Assembly (NCBI GenBank): GCA_002964805.2
Contig: PUDQ02000083.1
Span: 1 to 64,000, forward strand
Direction: 5' to 3'
DNA from: Trametes villosa
Taxonomy: Eukaryota; Basidiomycota; Agaricomycetes; Polyporales; Polyporaceae
Length of the DNA stretch: 64,000 nt
This document shows positions 10,636-22,624 of this stretch, piece by piece. The position numbers were made by a program, and so were the translations under genes. Each line of letters starts with the position of its first letter. Position 1 is the stretch's first letter. Below the pieces are notes generated by a model. It saw only the letters and a list, made by a program, of their open reading frames with translations, made no database searches and was not told the DNA's origin.

Positions 10636-13484
10636 GCACCTGGTGACCGACTACTGCGAGTGTACGCTGCGATCGAGGCCCCGTGTTTGAGACTGGACGT
10701 TGTGAACTCCGAAGACGATATGGATCCTGCTGTGTATTATAGTCTGTTTTCCAACTGTTGTTATTCGCCGCATCCGAATGGTCGTTAGCCAACCCGCCTC
10801 GTTTGATTGGACACGAAAGCAATGATGCAATTGTACCCGTTACCTCGGCGCAGAGGGTGAATACGGTCCGTACTAAGACTACGTGCATGGGTGCTCAAGC
10901 GCCGCTTGACCGGCGTTTGCCGCGGCGTTGAGTACGGACCGTCCTGAAGTTGTACTTCAACTTCATCTTCCCCTGTTCCCTCTCCTCCTTGCGGCAACCG
11001 GCGATATCTCTAATCGGCATGATAAACTAGTTCTGAAGAATTGTGGTGGCTTACTACTGGCACCCTGTATTCTACACGAGTCCATGAGACTGTTCCGACG
11101 GCTTCTACATCCTCCGCGGTTTATTCCTGGATATCCGACGTCCTTGCTGCTTGTCATCTTGGAGTGCTGCATACAGTCTATCTGGCGTTCTCCACTACCC
11201 TTGAACGCATCAGACCGCGCTGCGACCGGTGCCGATGAAGCTCGAGCTTCGAAGGCGACAACACGATAGGGTCTTTCAACCCCGCACGCGGTGGCACACC
11301 ACATTCTCGAGATGATATGTGTACGTAGGCGCAAACAGATGGGATACGTGTCGGCACAGGTACGTACGTGTCCGCATACTGCAGGCGGACCGTCCCTGAT
11401 GTACCTACGTCCCTGCGTTCCGGATCGTCCGCAGCCCTGACGCGCGCACCTCATCCACGGACTCTCCCCATCCATCAGGAGGGCCCGGAGTGGGCCCGAA
11501 GTGCATAGGAAGAAACCCGGCCATCTCGCCACGCGAGTTCTGCCGGTCTATGCGTCGTCGAGAGCATCCCGTATGATGTGCACAAGGTCCGTACCTCTGT
11601 TGCCGGCTGCCCATGCGTACGTCTATTGTATCAAAGGGTGAACGCATGACAAAGGTGCCGTATTGCGAAGGGGCGGCTACACTCTATCACCCAGCGCATG
11701 CGTCGCCGGTCCCCGACCGGCCTAGGAGAACCCTCGGCGTTGAACTGGCGAGCGTCGACCTCCCTAGTCGAACTCGCGTCGAGTCTATATGGCCGTAGCT
11801 GTCCGAGCAGCCCGGTCAGAGCAGCCTCTTTTCCTCCGGTCGCCATGGGCGAGCGCTGCGCGCCCGCGGAGAAGTTGCGATTGCGCGCGAGCCTTCCAAA
11901 AGCGGATGCGGGCTGCATGTTCGGACAACGCCGCAGTCGCGCGGCTCAATTTTTCAGCACTCTCTTCCGCCGACCGCTGTCTAGGCCTTGCCGTAACGGC
12001 GCCATATGTTTACTGACACACCCATTGGGACGATCCATGCGGACGCGTACTTTGGACCCCAAACCGCTCCTGCTCAGCAGCCCGCGTGGTATGGCGGCTC
12101 AGCCGTACATGCCCGCGCTCGAGTATGGCTGGGAGGGCGAAAACGACTTTTGCGCTAGTGCGGAACTCGGAACGAAACATACCGGGGATACACGACAGCA
12201 GCTTCTCTGACCCCGCCGCCGCCAGAGCCACGCGCTGGAATGGGGTCGTATCGGCATCACGAGATAGAACCCTTTCCTTAGCAGACGACGCCCGAGGTAG
12301 GCTCCCTTCCCGGTGTGCACACGCTGATCATCGCTCGAAGACTGGGGTCTGATCACGCCGGCGCGTCGAACATATGGCCCGCCCCTCAGCTGTTCATTGT
12401 CGGAATCGCTTCTGTCATCCCGGGACCTCGATGGACGGCGAGCTGACACGCGCCACCCCGCACGAGCAGAGAGAAGATCCAAAAGAACCTTGGAGAAATG
12501 TACGTCGTTCATGACCCTCGTTCCGCGCCCCCTTCTTCCGCTCTTACCCATCTTGGCGGAGTGGCAGCATCCGGCGTTACAATACACGCGCGCGCTCAGC
12601 GCGCAGAGTGTATGTTCCCGCTCCATTTCAGGAACTTCAGAATACCGCCGTTCCTTGCGCGGCACGTTCCTGGGCCAACGAGAATCCACTGATCGGGCTG
12701 CACCGCGCGCTCCAGGCCTCGCTCCACTTTTTTTACGCTCGTCCCTGCGGACGTCGTTAGGACGACGGCGCTCCGGTGGCCAATCTGCGCCAAAAACGAG
12801 GCGCGCAGCTCGTCTAACCAAACTCGTCAGGCGGCACGAAGCATCTGCTCTAGCTCCACCGACGCCCTCAGATGACTTGCTGCCTTGCTTGTGTTCTTCT
12901 CTCTGGGAGCTGTTCTCATGTGCGCACGGAAAAATGGCCGGGGTCATGTTGTCGTGCCTCTATGGCGAACCCATGCGTGCTGCGCGGCTCCGGCTGGCGT
13001 GGCGGGATCCCGGAGAGAGCTATCGATAACCGCGGAAGCAGAACGTACCGGCTCGCGCAATCACGCCTGCCGTATATGTCTACTCTCTACAGGTCTTGCG
13101 ACGCCCCGGCCGCGCGGAGACGCACTTCCATTTCGTTTTCCGCTCGCCACCGCGTCCGTGTGCGCAGCGCCAACAAATCCGGTGCGCGTCCGCGCCGCCC
13201 ATTGGGCGCGAACGTGTGCCTTGCTTCGCAGAGGGCCACTCCCCTGCGGTACGCCGGTAGCAACCCCGATGCGCCCATCGCCGGCTCCGGACGCTTCGCA
13301 CAGCGTGATCCACCGCGGCGCCACTCTTTTCCATATCTCTGTGTGTCGGGCGGCAGAGGACGAGTATAAAGTCTGCCCGCGGCGGGGCCCTGATGTTTGT
13401 CGTGGGCTGCATTCCTCCTACCCCCCTTCGAGGTACTTCCAGCACACACCGCAGGTCGTCACTCCCCGTCTCCTGGCCATCACG
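10636..13484. other. 2.8 kb region with no recognisable gene
   Basis: Several long frames cross this stretch on both strands (for example 12099-12947 on -, 12397-13029 on +). Their translations are Arg/Ser-rich and featureless, as expected of GC-rich non-coding DNA. An 11-bp inverted repeat (10863-10873 and 10932-10942) flanks a small hairpin-forming segment. The right end is the GH16 promoter. Confidence 0.5.
13365..13370 (+). promoter_or_regulatory. TATA box of the GH16 gene
   Basis: The sequence TATAAA lies about 115 bp upstream of the ATG at 13485. Confidence 0.6.
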
Positions 13485-15066
13485 ATGCTCGCCTCCTCCA
13501 CCCTCTTCGCCCTGTCGTCCCTCGTAGTTAGCGCCCTCGGCGCGACCTACCAGCAGACCGACAGCCACCAGGGCGACGGCTTCCTCAAGTCGTTCCAGCA
13601 CGAGGCCATCGCTGACCCCACTCACGGCAGAGTGTAAGCGCTTCTCATACTCTATCACTTGGCTCCGGCGTCTGATCGTAGAATGCTCTCACAGGAACTA
13701 CGTCGATCAGGCTACTGCGCTCGCGCAAAACCTCACCTTCTCCTCCGGTGACCACTTCGTCATCCGCGCGGACCACACCACGGTGCTCAGCGCGAGCGGG
13801 CCTGGGCGGAACTCCGTGCGCCTGCAGAGCAACAAGCAGTACACGACGCACGTCACTGTGTAAGCCCGCTCGATATGGTGCCCCCGAGGTTTCGTGACGG
13901 AAGAGCTCATACTCCGCTCTGACCAGGTGGAACATCCGTCACATGCCCCAAGGCTGCGGGTGCGTCCCGTCTCCCCGCTTTCGTCAATAGAGCCCTTTCT
14001 GACAGGCGTCTGCAGTACATGGCCCGCGCTGTGGGAGGTCGGCGCCGACTGGCCCAACCAAGGTCAGCCCGATCCCACGCGAAGCACGCTGCGTTGGGGC
14101 CCGTGATTCTCACACCTTCGCCCGTCTCCACAGGTGAGATCGACGTGCTCGAGGGCGTCAACGACCAAGGCCCGAACCAGTCCACGCTCCACACCAACTC
14201 CGGTATGTGGCCGCCTGTATGTTCTGCATGCCTATTCCGGGACTTATGTCGCATCACCCCAGGATGCTCGATGCCCGCGTCCCGTTCGCAAACGGGGTGA
14301 GTTCTGTCGAATAGAGGTGCCTTCTGCGCGTGTATTGACTCTCTGACAGCACTTCGGGATCGAACAACTGTGACGTCGCCGCCACGAATAACGCGGGCTG
14401 CGGCGTGCAGGCGAACAAGGCGAACAGCTATGGGCCTGGCTTCAACAGCGCCGGCGGAGGCTGGTGAGCGCCGCACTATCCGCACCTAGACCCGATGGGA
14501 CGATGCTGATCGCGTGCATTCTGCCAGGTATGCAATGGAGCGCACGAACTCATTCATCAAGGTCTGGTTCTGGTCGCGCAACGACGGCTCGGTGCCCAGC
14601 GACGTCAAGAACGGCGCCACCTCTATCAACACGGACAACTGGGTAAGCTCGCCGCTTCGCGAACACTCTCCCTGGCCTTCGTATGACTCCCGCTGACGTC
14701 GGCGTAACTTCTAGGGCACGCCGTACGCGTTCTTCCCGAGCCAGTCGTGCAACCTCGCCTCGCACTTCGGCGCGCACAACATCATCATCAACCTCACGCT
14801 CTGTACGTCATTGTCCTCCGCGGCCCGCATGGTCGCTGTGCTCGAGGCTAACCTCCCTTTTCCCACTCCAGGCGGAGACTGGGCGGGCAACGTCTTCAAC
14901 CAGGACGGGTGCTCCGGCAGCTGCGTCGGTCAGTGCCCCTCCGGAGCCCGTCGATCTCTGCATTCGCTGACCTCGTCGCGTCTCCATTCCAGACTTCGTG
15001 AACCAGAACCCGTCCGCGTTCACGAACGCGTACTTCGACATCCAGTGGCTCAAGATCTACGGGTGA
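13485..15066 (+). CDS. Secreted GH16 endo-1,3(4)-beta-glucanase
   Basis: This enzyme hydrolyses beta-1,3/1,4-glucans outside the cell. Eleven exons (13485-13633, 13695-13859, 13927-13959, 14016-14062, 14134-14202, 14263-14296, 14350-14463, 14528-14642, 14715-14802, 14872-14928, 14993-15066) join in frame to 314 residues. A signal peptide (residues 1-19, ending SALG) starts the protein. The catalytic motif GEIDVLEG spans residues 132-139, with E133 as expected nucleophile and E138 as acid/base. Family residues around GTWPALWEVG, NNCDVAATNNAGCGVQ and FDIQWLKIYG are present. Length and motifs match the fungal GH16 group of laminarinase and mixed-linkage glucanases. Probable roles are wall remodelling or plant-glucan degradation. 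All splice phases agree. Confidence 0.92.
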
Positions 15067-15374
15067 ATCCCTCGCCCCCACACTGCTGCTGCGCAGCAGA
15101 CGACTCTGCCCGTCCCGGCGACCGAGTCGGTGGCGAGGCACTCACGACGCACGCGACGACCTTTTCTTTTCCTCGGTTCTTCCATGCCCTACCCCCTGTA
15201 GCAGTTTGTGTATCACTAGCCGGTCTCTGATGTGCTCTGTAGTGAATGTGAAATGCGGAAAGCGCACCTGCGGTGCTGCTATTAGATGACTTTGACTATA
15301 GCTTAACGATGAGTACTGAGTACTGAGTGATTGCCTCGGACGTACATTGGCAAGGTTGTGGTCGAGCGCAAAAA
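15067..15374. other. 3' flank of GH16
   Basis: No gene is seen. It should hold the 3' UTR of the glucanase and the terminator (TTTTT, plus positions 15370-15374) of the minus-strand tRNA-Pro. Confidence 0.5.
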
Positions 15375-15472
15375 GGGCCTGGCCGGGAATTGAACCCGGG
15401 ACCTCCTCCAAATTCTGACCTATTTCGACTGGATCACCCTAAGAAGGAATCATACTACTAGACCACCAGGCC
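15375..15472 (-). tRNA. tRNA-Pro (AGG), with intron
   Basis: The acceptor stem pairs GGCCTGG with CCAGGCC, with discriminator C. The T arm has GGTTCAATTCC. The anticodon stem pairs CCTTC with GGAGG and the loop TTAGGG..T gives anticodon AGG. An intron of about 27 nt follows position 37. Five T follow as a polymerase III terminator. Confidence 0.85.
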
Positions 15473-15617
15473 ATGGAAGTATATACTCCCTTGCGCAATT
15501 GGTGGTTTAAACTCTCACAACTTGATTTCGCCGTAACCAAGTACTCTGCGAACGCCAACCGGCCGCAGCTGACGGAGCAGTAAAACCATACATATGCTTA
15601 TTACTATCATTTACCAA

Positions 15618-15688
15618 TCCGATATGGTGTAGTGGCTAACATTATCGCCTCTCACGCGATAGCCCGGGGTTCGATTCCCCGTGTCGGA
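15618..15688 (+). tRNA. tRNA-Glu (CTC), copy 1
   Basis: The intronless 71-nt tRNA has acceptor stem TCCGATA/TGTCGGA. The anticodon stem pairs ATCGC with GCGAT and the loop is CTCTCAC (anticodon CTC). The T arm is CGGGG-TTCGATT-CCCCG. A T-run follows within 15 bp. Identical copies are at 28183-28253 (+) and 46704-46774 (-). Confidence 0.93.
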
Positions 15689-15850
15689 ATGTTCTACTTT
15701 TTGCCTCTTCCCTTTCTGCCAGCCTCCAGCATCCGCTGTCAGCCTAGGAAGCGACGCCATGGTCTGGTAACACTCGTACTACCCTTGGCTTCCTTCTGGC
15801 CATCTCACAGCTTATTTGCGAATCACGCTGATTCACGAGCAGTCGGGGCG

Positions 15851-16595
15851 ATGACAACAGAAGCAACGTCGCAATTCTCCACCTTTAAGGACTGCCTCGC
15901 CCGCCGAGTCCTCGCCGAACCCGGGATAAACGCACAATCCCACGCGGAGAACGAGGACGACTCCGATGCGCTTGACGACTTCTCGAGCTACCTCGCACAC
16001 GAGACGTGGCAGGCTCTGCCGGAGTCTCTTCGCGAAGCGACATACGAGACCCGAGAAACCACGCCGGACGTCGACGACCTATCGCTAGACAATATACCCA
16101 CCGCCTTCGCAGATACGCTGATATCCTGCGCCATCTCCGAGGACGAGGACGCGGCTATTACGTTTCTGCGTAAAACGCTCAAGGATTACGTCGCGGAAGC
16201 CTGCGCGCCGCCCCCGGTGTGGTCGAAGACGCGCACCACGGAGTGCCAGATCTGCGAGCGCGAGGTCCCGCTCACCTATCACCACCTCATTCCGCGCGAG
16301 GTGCACAACAAGGTCCTCAAGAAAAAATGGCATCCTGAGGCGATGTTGAACTCCGTGGCGTGGCTGTGTAGGTAGGTCTCGACACGGCGTCGATAATGCC
16401 GCATGAGAGTCGATGGATGATGCTCACACATATCGCTTTCACCACAGGCCTTGCCATACAGCCGTGCACCATGTTGCGACGAACGAAGTCCTCGCGAAGG
16501 AATTCTACACGGTGGAGCTCCTCCTGGCTCGGGAGGATATCCAGAAGTGGCGGAAGTACGCATCGAAGCAACGCTTTGGAGTACGGCGCGGGTGA
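15851..16595 (+). CDS. HNH-nuclease-like fungal protein
   Basis: Exons 15851-16371 and 16448-16595 encode 222 residues. The N-terminal half is acidic and poorly conserved in appearance. The C-terminal half has CQIC, then HHLIPREVHNKVLKKKWHP, then WLCRPCHTAVHHVA. That is, two Cys pairs around an HH motif, the layout of an HNH (His-Cys) nuclease-like zinc fold. It ends in a basic stretch (KWRKYASKQRFGVRRG). Similar proteins are, from memory, widespread in fungi and annotated only as HNH-domain proteins. Nuclease activity is inferred from the motif. The ATG was chosen after the tRNA, since the frame runs back into tRNA-Glu. Confidence 0.8.
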
Positions 16596-16834
16596 CCTTG
16601 TCCGGGTCACTGCTGCAAGATAGTGCAAGATCTTGACAGTACGTCAGTGACTCATGCGGTTGATCGGTATTGAACGTTTAGCGCTGTATAGGTCGGAGCC
16701 GTGGCAGGTTTATTCTCGCTATCAGCCTCCCTGCGGCCCTGTCGCAGCTCGAGCATAGGAGATTTGTATACTGAGGCCGACATCAACTACCATGTCAAGT
16801 ACTACCCGGCGTCTTCTTAAGCCCTTAAAATAGA

Positions 16835-16840
16835 TATAAA
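16835..16840 (+). promoter_or_regulatory. TATA box of the Cys-rich secreted protein gene
   Basis: The sequence TATAAA lies 44 bp upstream of the ATG at 16884, in an AT-rich stretch unlike its surroundings. Confidence 0.55.
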
Positions 16841-16883
16841 GACGTTTAGGCATAAGGGCGTCTTAGGAACTCTTGCCTTCGCT

Positions 16884-17356
16884 ATGAACCTCGACCCGCG
16901 TTTCCGCTTGTTACTGGCTCTCGTCAGCCTCACCGCCGCCAATGCGGTCACCTGTTCGCTCTTCTTCCAGGCGCGTCAAGCCGATGTATGCAGCAACCTA
17001 CCGTGCTTGGGCAACGCACAAGCCTGCAGCGCGGAGTGCACCTGCATCGACCCCTTCGAGACCGGACGAGGGGTAAGCTTTGCCCAGTTTCTCGCCCTCG
17101 CAACCCAGTGTGACACTGATATACTCTTAAAAAAGGAATGCGTCCCCAGCTCGTGCATCGGCGTGCGATGCAACTCAACCGCAGATTGCTGCAGCACGCC
17201 GCTCCCGTTTATCTGCCTGATGGATCCGGATTTCGACGAAGGGGTGAGTCCTCGATTCTTACACGCGGATGGTCTTGTGACATTCGTGCTGACGTTGAAT
17301 GACTCGTTCATCAGTTGTGCGCGCCCTCGCTCCCACCCGGCGAGGCGGGCGCTTGA
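16884..17356 (+). CDS. Small secreted cysteine-rich protein
   Basis: The start ATG 16884 gives a signal peptide (about 22 residues, ending TAANA). A domain with many cysteines follows (CSNLPCLG, CSAECTC, CVPSSCIGVRC, CCSTPLPFIC). The frame is open without splicing to 17447. However, strong donors at 17071 (gtaagc) and 17237 (gtgagt), with acceptors near 17134 and at 17314, suggest introns, in which case the protein ends DEGLCAPSLPPGEAGA at 17356. I do not recognise a named family. Size and disulphide-type composition fit a fungal small secreted protein; a role in host or substrate interaction is only a possibility. Exon joins are uncertain. Confidence 0.6.
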
Positions 17357-17826
17357 GAGTGGACTGCAGGACCCGCTGTACCTGGGAGGAACAGACGCGG
17401 AGCGGAAGCAGATACTCGAACACCGTAGGATACTCAAATGCTCATAGGATATATTGGTGAGATCGTGAGAGAAGCCGGAACGCACGCAAATGAACGCACA
17501 TAGGGACCTGTGGCGAAAACTCTCGAACTCCGTAAGGTAACGGATGCCAGCCTCTCCCAGGAAGCAAACACTAGGCCCGGGAGGGACGAGGTGAAGTTAC
17601 AGCCGTTATATCTGAGCGCTCGGAGTTCCCCGCGAGACCACGAGTCATGATCCGGCGTACCCACAGGTGTTCGCGCACCTCGACCTTTCTCCTCGTGTTT
17701 ACTTCAGGTGCCGGGCCCCTTCGCTCACGCCCTCGATTCTCCTCCGAGGGTACGCAAGATTTAGGTCAGTTCAGGTGTGGTATTCGTATTCACAATGCCA
17801 CTATAGCTCACCCTAGCCATCCAGCC
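17357..17826. other. Intergenic spacer
   Basis: No gene is seen. It separates the Cys-rich protein gene from the F-box gene, both on +, and should contain the promoter of the latter. Confidence 0.5.
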
Positions 17827-19181
17827 ATGTCCCGAAGCTCACGACCGCCGCTCCCACAAGAGCTTCTGGATGCTATCATCGACCTCCTCGCCACAGACTG
17901 GCGCTCCCTGGCTGCATGTGCTCTCGTGCCCTCCTCCAAGACGGATCGCGCGCGTTCCCACCTATGCCGAGGTGTCACCGTTACACTCAGGCGCCCTCAG
18001 GACGGCCCCGACGACGCGCACGACTTCATGGAAGCCTTCTCGCCGGACTCTTCGCTCTTGAAAGAGCTCCCGCTGACCCTACTGATCGGTGGTGGGGGCC
18101 GCAGGCATCAGTCGAATCCTTTCCTGCCAGACGCGCTCAAACTGGAACACTTGCGGAACATACGGTCGTTGAAGCTCTTCAGGGTCGACATACCCGCCGC
18201 GGCCGACGGGGGAGTTGCGCGGCTGCGGTCGCTCTACAGTTCTCTCGAGCGGCTGGAAGAGCTGTTCATCGACCGCGTCTCGATCCTAGGCCCTTCGGCG
18301 CAGCCCGAGGTGGAGGTATCTGGACACATTGCCAACCACGGGGAGCAGATACCACTTCCCCGAGGCACGCCGTCCCTCAAAGTGCTACGGATACATAGGC
18401 TGAAAACTCCGGTTCGCTGGGGCTCACCGCCCATCCACCCGGCTATCGCCGCCCTTCGCGATGATATCATGTTCGCCCCGTCGCCCGCTGCCCTTCATAC
18501 TCTCAGTCTGCACGAAATCGTCGCGGAACACGCTTTGTCGCCGTGGGCGGGAGTCGTCGCGCGCTCGCATGACACTCTGCGCGAAGTGCGCGTCACCGTG
18601 AGCCGTGCACTGGCACTATCAGACGGTGGGACCTGCTTCCCAATCTCGCGATTAGTGACTGAACGGTTCACTGTGCTCCTTCAGAGTACGGCGCCCTGTT
18701 CTATACAGCCTTAGGAGAATGCCGTCACTTGGAGAGATTCTGCCTAGCCGTCTGGGTGTCTCTCAGGGACGAGTCCTCCGTCACGACCATACCCATCCTC
18801 ACTACCGCGCTCGGCGCGCTGCCGACGTACACATTCACACGCCGTTTGCCCTATCTTTCCCTCGCCTTCCTGTGCAAGTCGCCGCGGCTACTACGTCTCG
18901 ACACATCGCCGGACTCGGAGTCCCTCGCGGAATTTGCCCGGATCTTCGCGCGGGATGCGTACCCGGCGCTGACGGACCTGCAGGTCACTTTCTACGGCGG
19001 GCCCCCGGACTACAAAGAACTTTGGTTGCCCGAAGAGGTGGCTAGTGCGGGAGTCCCGGGGATGGAAAATGTTGTCCACAGGATATCAACGGCGCTGAAC
19101 TTCCTGCGGGAGGCGGGCGTGCGGGTCGATGTGGGACGGGGCCAGCAAGCTATAGAGGACTTTATGAGGGATTCCGCGTGA
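17827..19181 (+). CDS. F-box protein with LRR-like C-terminal region
   Basis: Exons 17827-18625 and 18685-19181 join in frame to 431 residues. The N-terminus PPLPQELLDAIIDLLATDW, followed by SLAACALV and RARSHLCRGV, is the F-box pattern common in agaricomycete F-box proteins. The rest has repeated Leu-rich stretches (LRNIRSLKLFRVDI, LERLEELFI, LKVLRIHRL, ALHTLSL) like a degenerate leucine-rich repeat. By family, it would recruit a substrate to an SCF ubiquitin ligase. It is not closely similar to the three tandem F-box genes at 28.4-35.8 kb. Confidence 0.75.
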
Positions 19182-19979
19182 TCTCAAGCTTCGGAGGGTA
19201 TACGCTGACGGTATGTAAAGGTATCCGCGCTTCAGGATGTCGCCTTCTCACATATTGTTGCTCAGCTCGTCATGGAGGTGATATTTATCTCGGACCTACA
19301 GTGGAACGTTGTATGCCCGACACCGCTTGCGCTTTTTTCCACTTGACAGTAGGGCGCCAGTACTTAAGAGCTTAGATCTTACTTAGAGTGTGAGGTAAAT
19401 CTTAGGAGTATATCCTTTTGAGATGTGAAAAGAGAAGTGACTCGAGTACTTTCTAGCAAATGGCAGGGGGGTCGAACAGAGCGCAGTATGCGGGCGCCAA
19501 ATTGTTGTAGTCCACCGTCTCGGCTCGCGGGGCCTTCCGGCAGGCCCTCCTTGATAATTACTACCACCGTCTCGATAAAAAAGCTTGCGAGCAATTCGAA
19601 GAGCCAGACGAGGACAGGCGATAGCATACAAGGCGCCTCAGAACAACTCGACATACGCGCACAAGGCCCCTGGAAGCCAGCTTGGATGGAGCAGCGACAT
19701 TCGGACGCGCTGCTACGCACGCTCGGGCCACAATAATAGGCGATTGCGACCGTAGTACCATTTCAAAGAACCGCAGACATAGCATTAGGTGGGTCTTTGC
19801 CAAAGCGGGCTTCTCTCGATACTTGCTTACCATCCTTACTATCAGGACGCCCGCCATAACTGAGCGGGTGCAATGACGGGTATCCGGCTTTAAGGAGGTC
19901 ACGAGCAGGACTGTTCACACAGGCCCGGCACATATATACCACACGTCTTCCCAACTCTCAGGCCTACCGCTTACCTACC
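19182..19979. other. Intergenic spacer
   Basis: No gene is seen. Short frames on both strands lack features. A TATATA at 19933-19938 lies about 45 bp before the reductase ATG. Confidence 0.5.
19933..19938 (+). promoter_or_regulatory. TATA box of the reductase gene
   Basis: The sequence TATATA lies 47 bp upstream of the ATG at 19980. Confidence 0.5.
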
Positions 19980-21382
19980 ATGCCTCCACTTACACCACCA
20001 GGAAGAGTTCTCGTGACAGGCGCCAACGGATACGTGGGTTGTTGGGTCGTCCGCGGCCTCCTTGAGAAGGGGTACTCCGTCCGAGGTGCCGTTCGGACCA
20101 AGGAGAAAGCGGATGCGCTCTCCCACCTCATTTCCACCAAGCATCCATCCGTACAGGGTGCGTTCGACTGCGTCGTGATACCAGATATCTCCGCTGTGAG
20201 TGATTGTTTGGGGTGTCTGAGCGGAACGCGAGAACGCACAGCTGATTACTTCGTACTATCTCAGGCGGGCGCGGTGGACCCCTACCTCGAGGATGTAAAC
20301 GGCATCGTTCACACAGCAACCCCGGTGACTTTTGCTCTCGAAGACCCGGAAGCGTACATACGGCCGGCGGTAGATGGTACGATGGGGATACTCAAGAGCG
20401 CCTCGAAGTATAGGTGCGTGTCCTGGCTCATCCATTACTGGTGCGGCAGTTCGTTGAATGGTGTACACGATTCGACAGCAGCATCAAACGCATCGTGGTG
20501 ACCTCATCTACCGGCTCTATCGCGGATACCACTCTGGACTCCGAGACGCGCACGTATACGGAAGACGACTGGAATGAGTTCGCCGTGGAGAAGGTCGTGG
20601 ATCTGGGAAAGGCAGCTTCCGGGATGATGAAGTACAACGCGAGCAAAGTATTATCCGAGCAAGGCGCGTGGAAATACTACAGGGACAACAAAGACACGCT
20701 CCCATACGAGCTGAGCACCATCGTTCCGTGCTGGATTCTCGGGGTATGTTTCTCCTCGTGACCAGGAGCGCCGCCCATCCACTGACACGCGCACACCGGC
20801 AGCCTCTCCCCGACGACCCACCCTCCCCGGCAGCCTTCGCCACACCCAGTCCTATACTCGAGTGGAAGCAGCTTTTTGAAGTCCCGCCCCCGCCCCCGGA
20901 GCAACAGGTTCCTCCCGTGTTCAACTACGTCGACATCCGCGACGTCACAGAGATGCACATCCGAGCGCTCGAACTCCCGGAGGCCGCAGGGGAGCGGTTT
21001 ACAGCAGCGTCTCGTAAGTCGCCATTTATACAAACGCGAACGCGCACGACTAGAGATCTGACTCACGTTTCTCGGGCAGTTGTCTGTACGTGGCAAGACT
21101 GGTGTAAGTAACTTTTGCTAGTGGAATTTCCTCGCGGCCTTTCACCTAATAACGGTTGAGACAGTTAACGCCGCGCAAGAACACAACATTCTTCCATCCC
21201 TCGGCAAGATTCACCCTGTAGCGACGGAGGATAAAGCCAGCATCCCACCTCATTCGGTGCTCTCCAACGAGAAGGCTCAGAGGCTCCTGGGCATCACGTT
21301 CAAGACTATCCCGGAGACCCTCCGCGATTTGGTCGAGGACTTCCGCGGAAGGGGGTGGCTGAAGCATCTTGAGGAGGCGTAG
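19980..21382 (+). CDS. NAD(P)-dependent extended SDR (aldehyde/ketone reductase, GRE2/DFR-like)
   Basis: Six exons (19980-20195, 20265-20413, 20479-20743, 20803-21013, 21080-21103, 21165-21382) encode 360 residues. The cofactor motif GANGYVG lies near residue 14. After it come VHTATPV, then RIVVTSSTGSIAD, and YNASK with the catalytic Tyr and Lys of the extended short-chain dehydrogenase family. The C-terminal half (FNYVDIRDVTEMHIRALE, ERFTAAS) is typical of dihydroflavonol-4-reductase-like and yeast Gre2-like reductases. It probably reduces small aldehydes or ketones in the cytosol with NADPH. The substrate cannot be read from the sequence. No neighbour suggests a pathway. Confidence 0.87.
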
Positions 21383-22624
21383 CGTGTTTGGCAAGGGTTG
21401 TATGTTACATGTTCTTGGTGCGCCTTCCGGTCGAACTGTGACAGCGTGCTTACTATCTTCGGGGCTGCGGGCGCCGGGGTGAAGCGAGGATTATATGCAA
21501 GGAGTAGCGGAACAAACCGCCGGTATGCTGATTTCTGAGTGGGATTCACGCCTTTTGGACCGATATACATGCAAACGTGGGCTCAATACGTGAACATATT
21601 TTTGCGCCTTGCGGTTACATACACTTCACAAACTGATGCAGCGGCGGCGACCGGAAGTTCATACAGCGGCAGCTGCCTGGCGAAGGACGTGCGCAAAGCG
21701 CCGCTTCCTATGCACCCACCTGAGCCGTCGACGGGCCTATCGCCGCTTATGCACGACCATCAACCACAGTTGCCGTTCTCGTACTCCAGTGTTCGACAAC
21801 TGCGCACTACGTAACGTACCGCCACCATGCCAAGACGGCTACGCCCCTCCGCTCATCTTCACCACCGGCGGCGGATCGCCTACGCTTCGGGTGGCGATAC
21901 GGTTATACAAGTACTGTTTCTTACCCGTACTGCTATGAGCGGATACAGCCGAGGCCGAATTTGTCGACGATTCGGAGTCCGAGTAAAGGTATGCATGGCC
22001 CCTAGCTCTCGCATTGCATGTTACGTAGGTCTTTAACGAGACGATTCTTCAGTGAACTGGCATCCCTCTTCCTATGTTTGATTCATGCCAGTACACCAAT
22101 TCTAGGGGAATACACGAAGGCGCACCGCAAGTTGTGAGACAGCTGACGGCGGCGATTCGCCGATGCGCGCGCGATGGGTAGCGTGGCCCGAACCAAGCGA
22201 AAACACTTGATGCAGGAGCTGATTGAATCCGCGCAGGCGACTCATACAGGCACCACCCACATGCACCCTTTCCTGCCGACGATGCGGAAGAGCCGAAGCT
22301 GGCTCATCGCCAACACTGGCGGATGGCCGAGCTGCACGAGGCTCCAAGCGCGGAGCTCGAGACCTGCGACTGGCCCGCCACCGCTTTCGGCAGCGACGCC
22401 GGCACCACCCACGAACAGCACTGCCGATCACCTGAGGAAAGAAGTAACATTCAGTGAACGTTGCAACAACGCACGGACCATGGAGAGGGGGGAGCCGTAC
22501 ACGTATATAACCCCCCCAGCGGAGGGCACTGGCTCCCCAGTCCAACCAACAGCAGTCGATCCGCCGTCTCACGCAGCCCAACATCCTAAACACTTCTGTC
22601 CACCACCCACACCAGTCTTTCACG
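21383..22624. other. 1.2 kb spacer and hydrophobin promoter
   Basis: No gene is recognised. Frames such as 22102-22722 (-) and 22174-22992 (+) overlap the hydrophobin gene and look non-coding. A TATATAA at 22504-22510 lies about 115 bp before the hydrophobin ATG. Confidence 0.5.
22504..22510 (+). promoter_or_regulatory. TATA box of the hydrophobin gene
   Basis: The sequence TATATAA lies about 115 bp upstream of ATG 22625, followed by a C-run. Confidence 0.55.

Noticed and set aside
12099..12947. A 282-codon minus-strand frame and overlapping 210-codon plus-strand frame
   Set aside because: Both are Arg/Ser/Gly-rich, overlap each other and show no domain, signal or splice logic. They look like chance frames in GC-rich DNA.
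15632..15850. Upstream extension of the HNH-like protein through tRNA-Glu
   Set aside because: The added residues are the translation of the tRNA and its flank; the ATG at 15851 is the sensible start.
17647..17826. Longer N-terminus for the F-box protein
   Set aside because: The F-box motif begins a few residues after ATG 17827, and the upstream residues have no family likeness.
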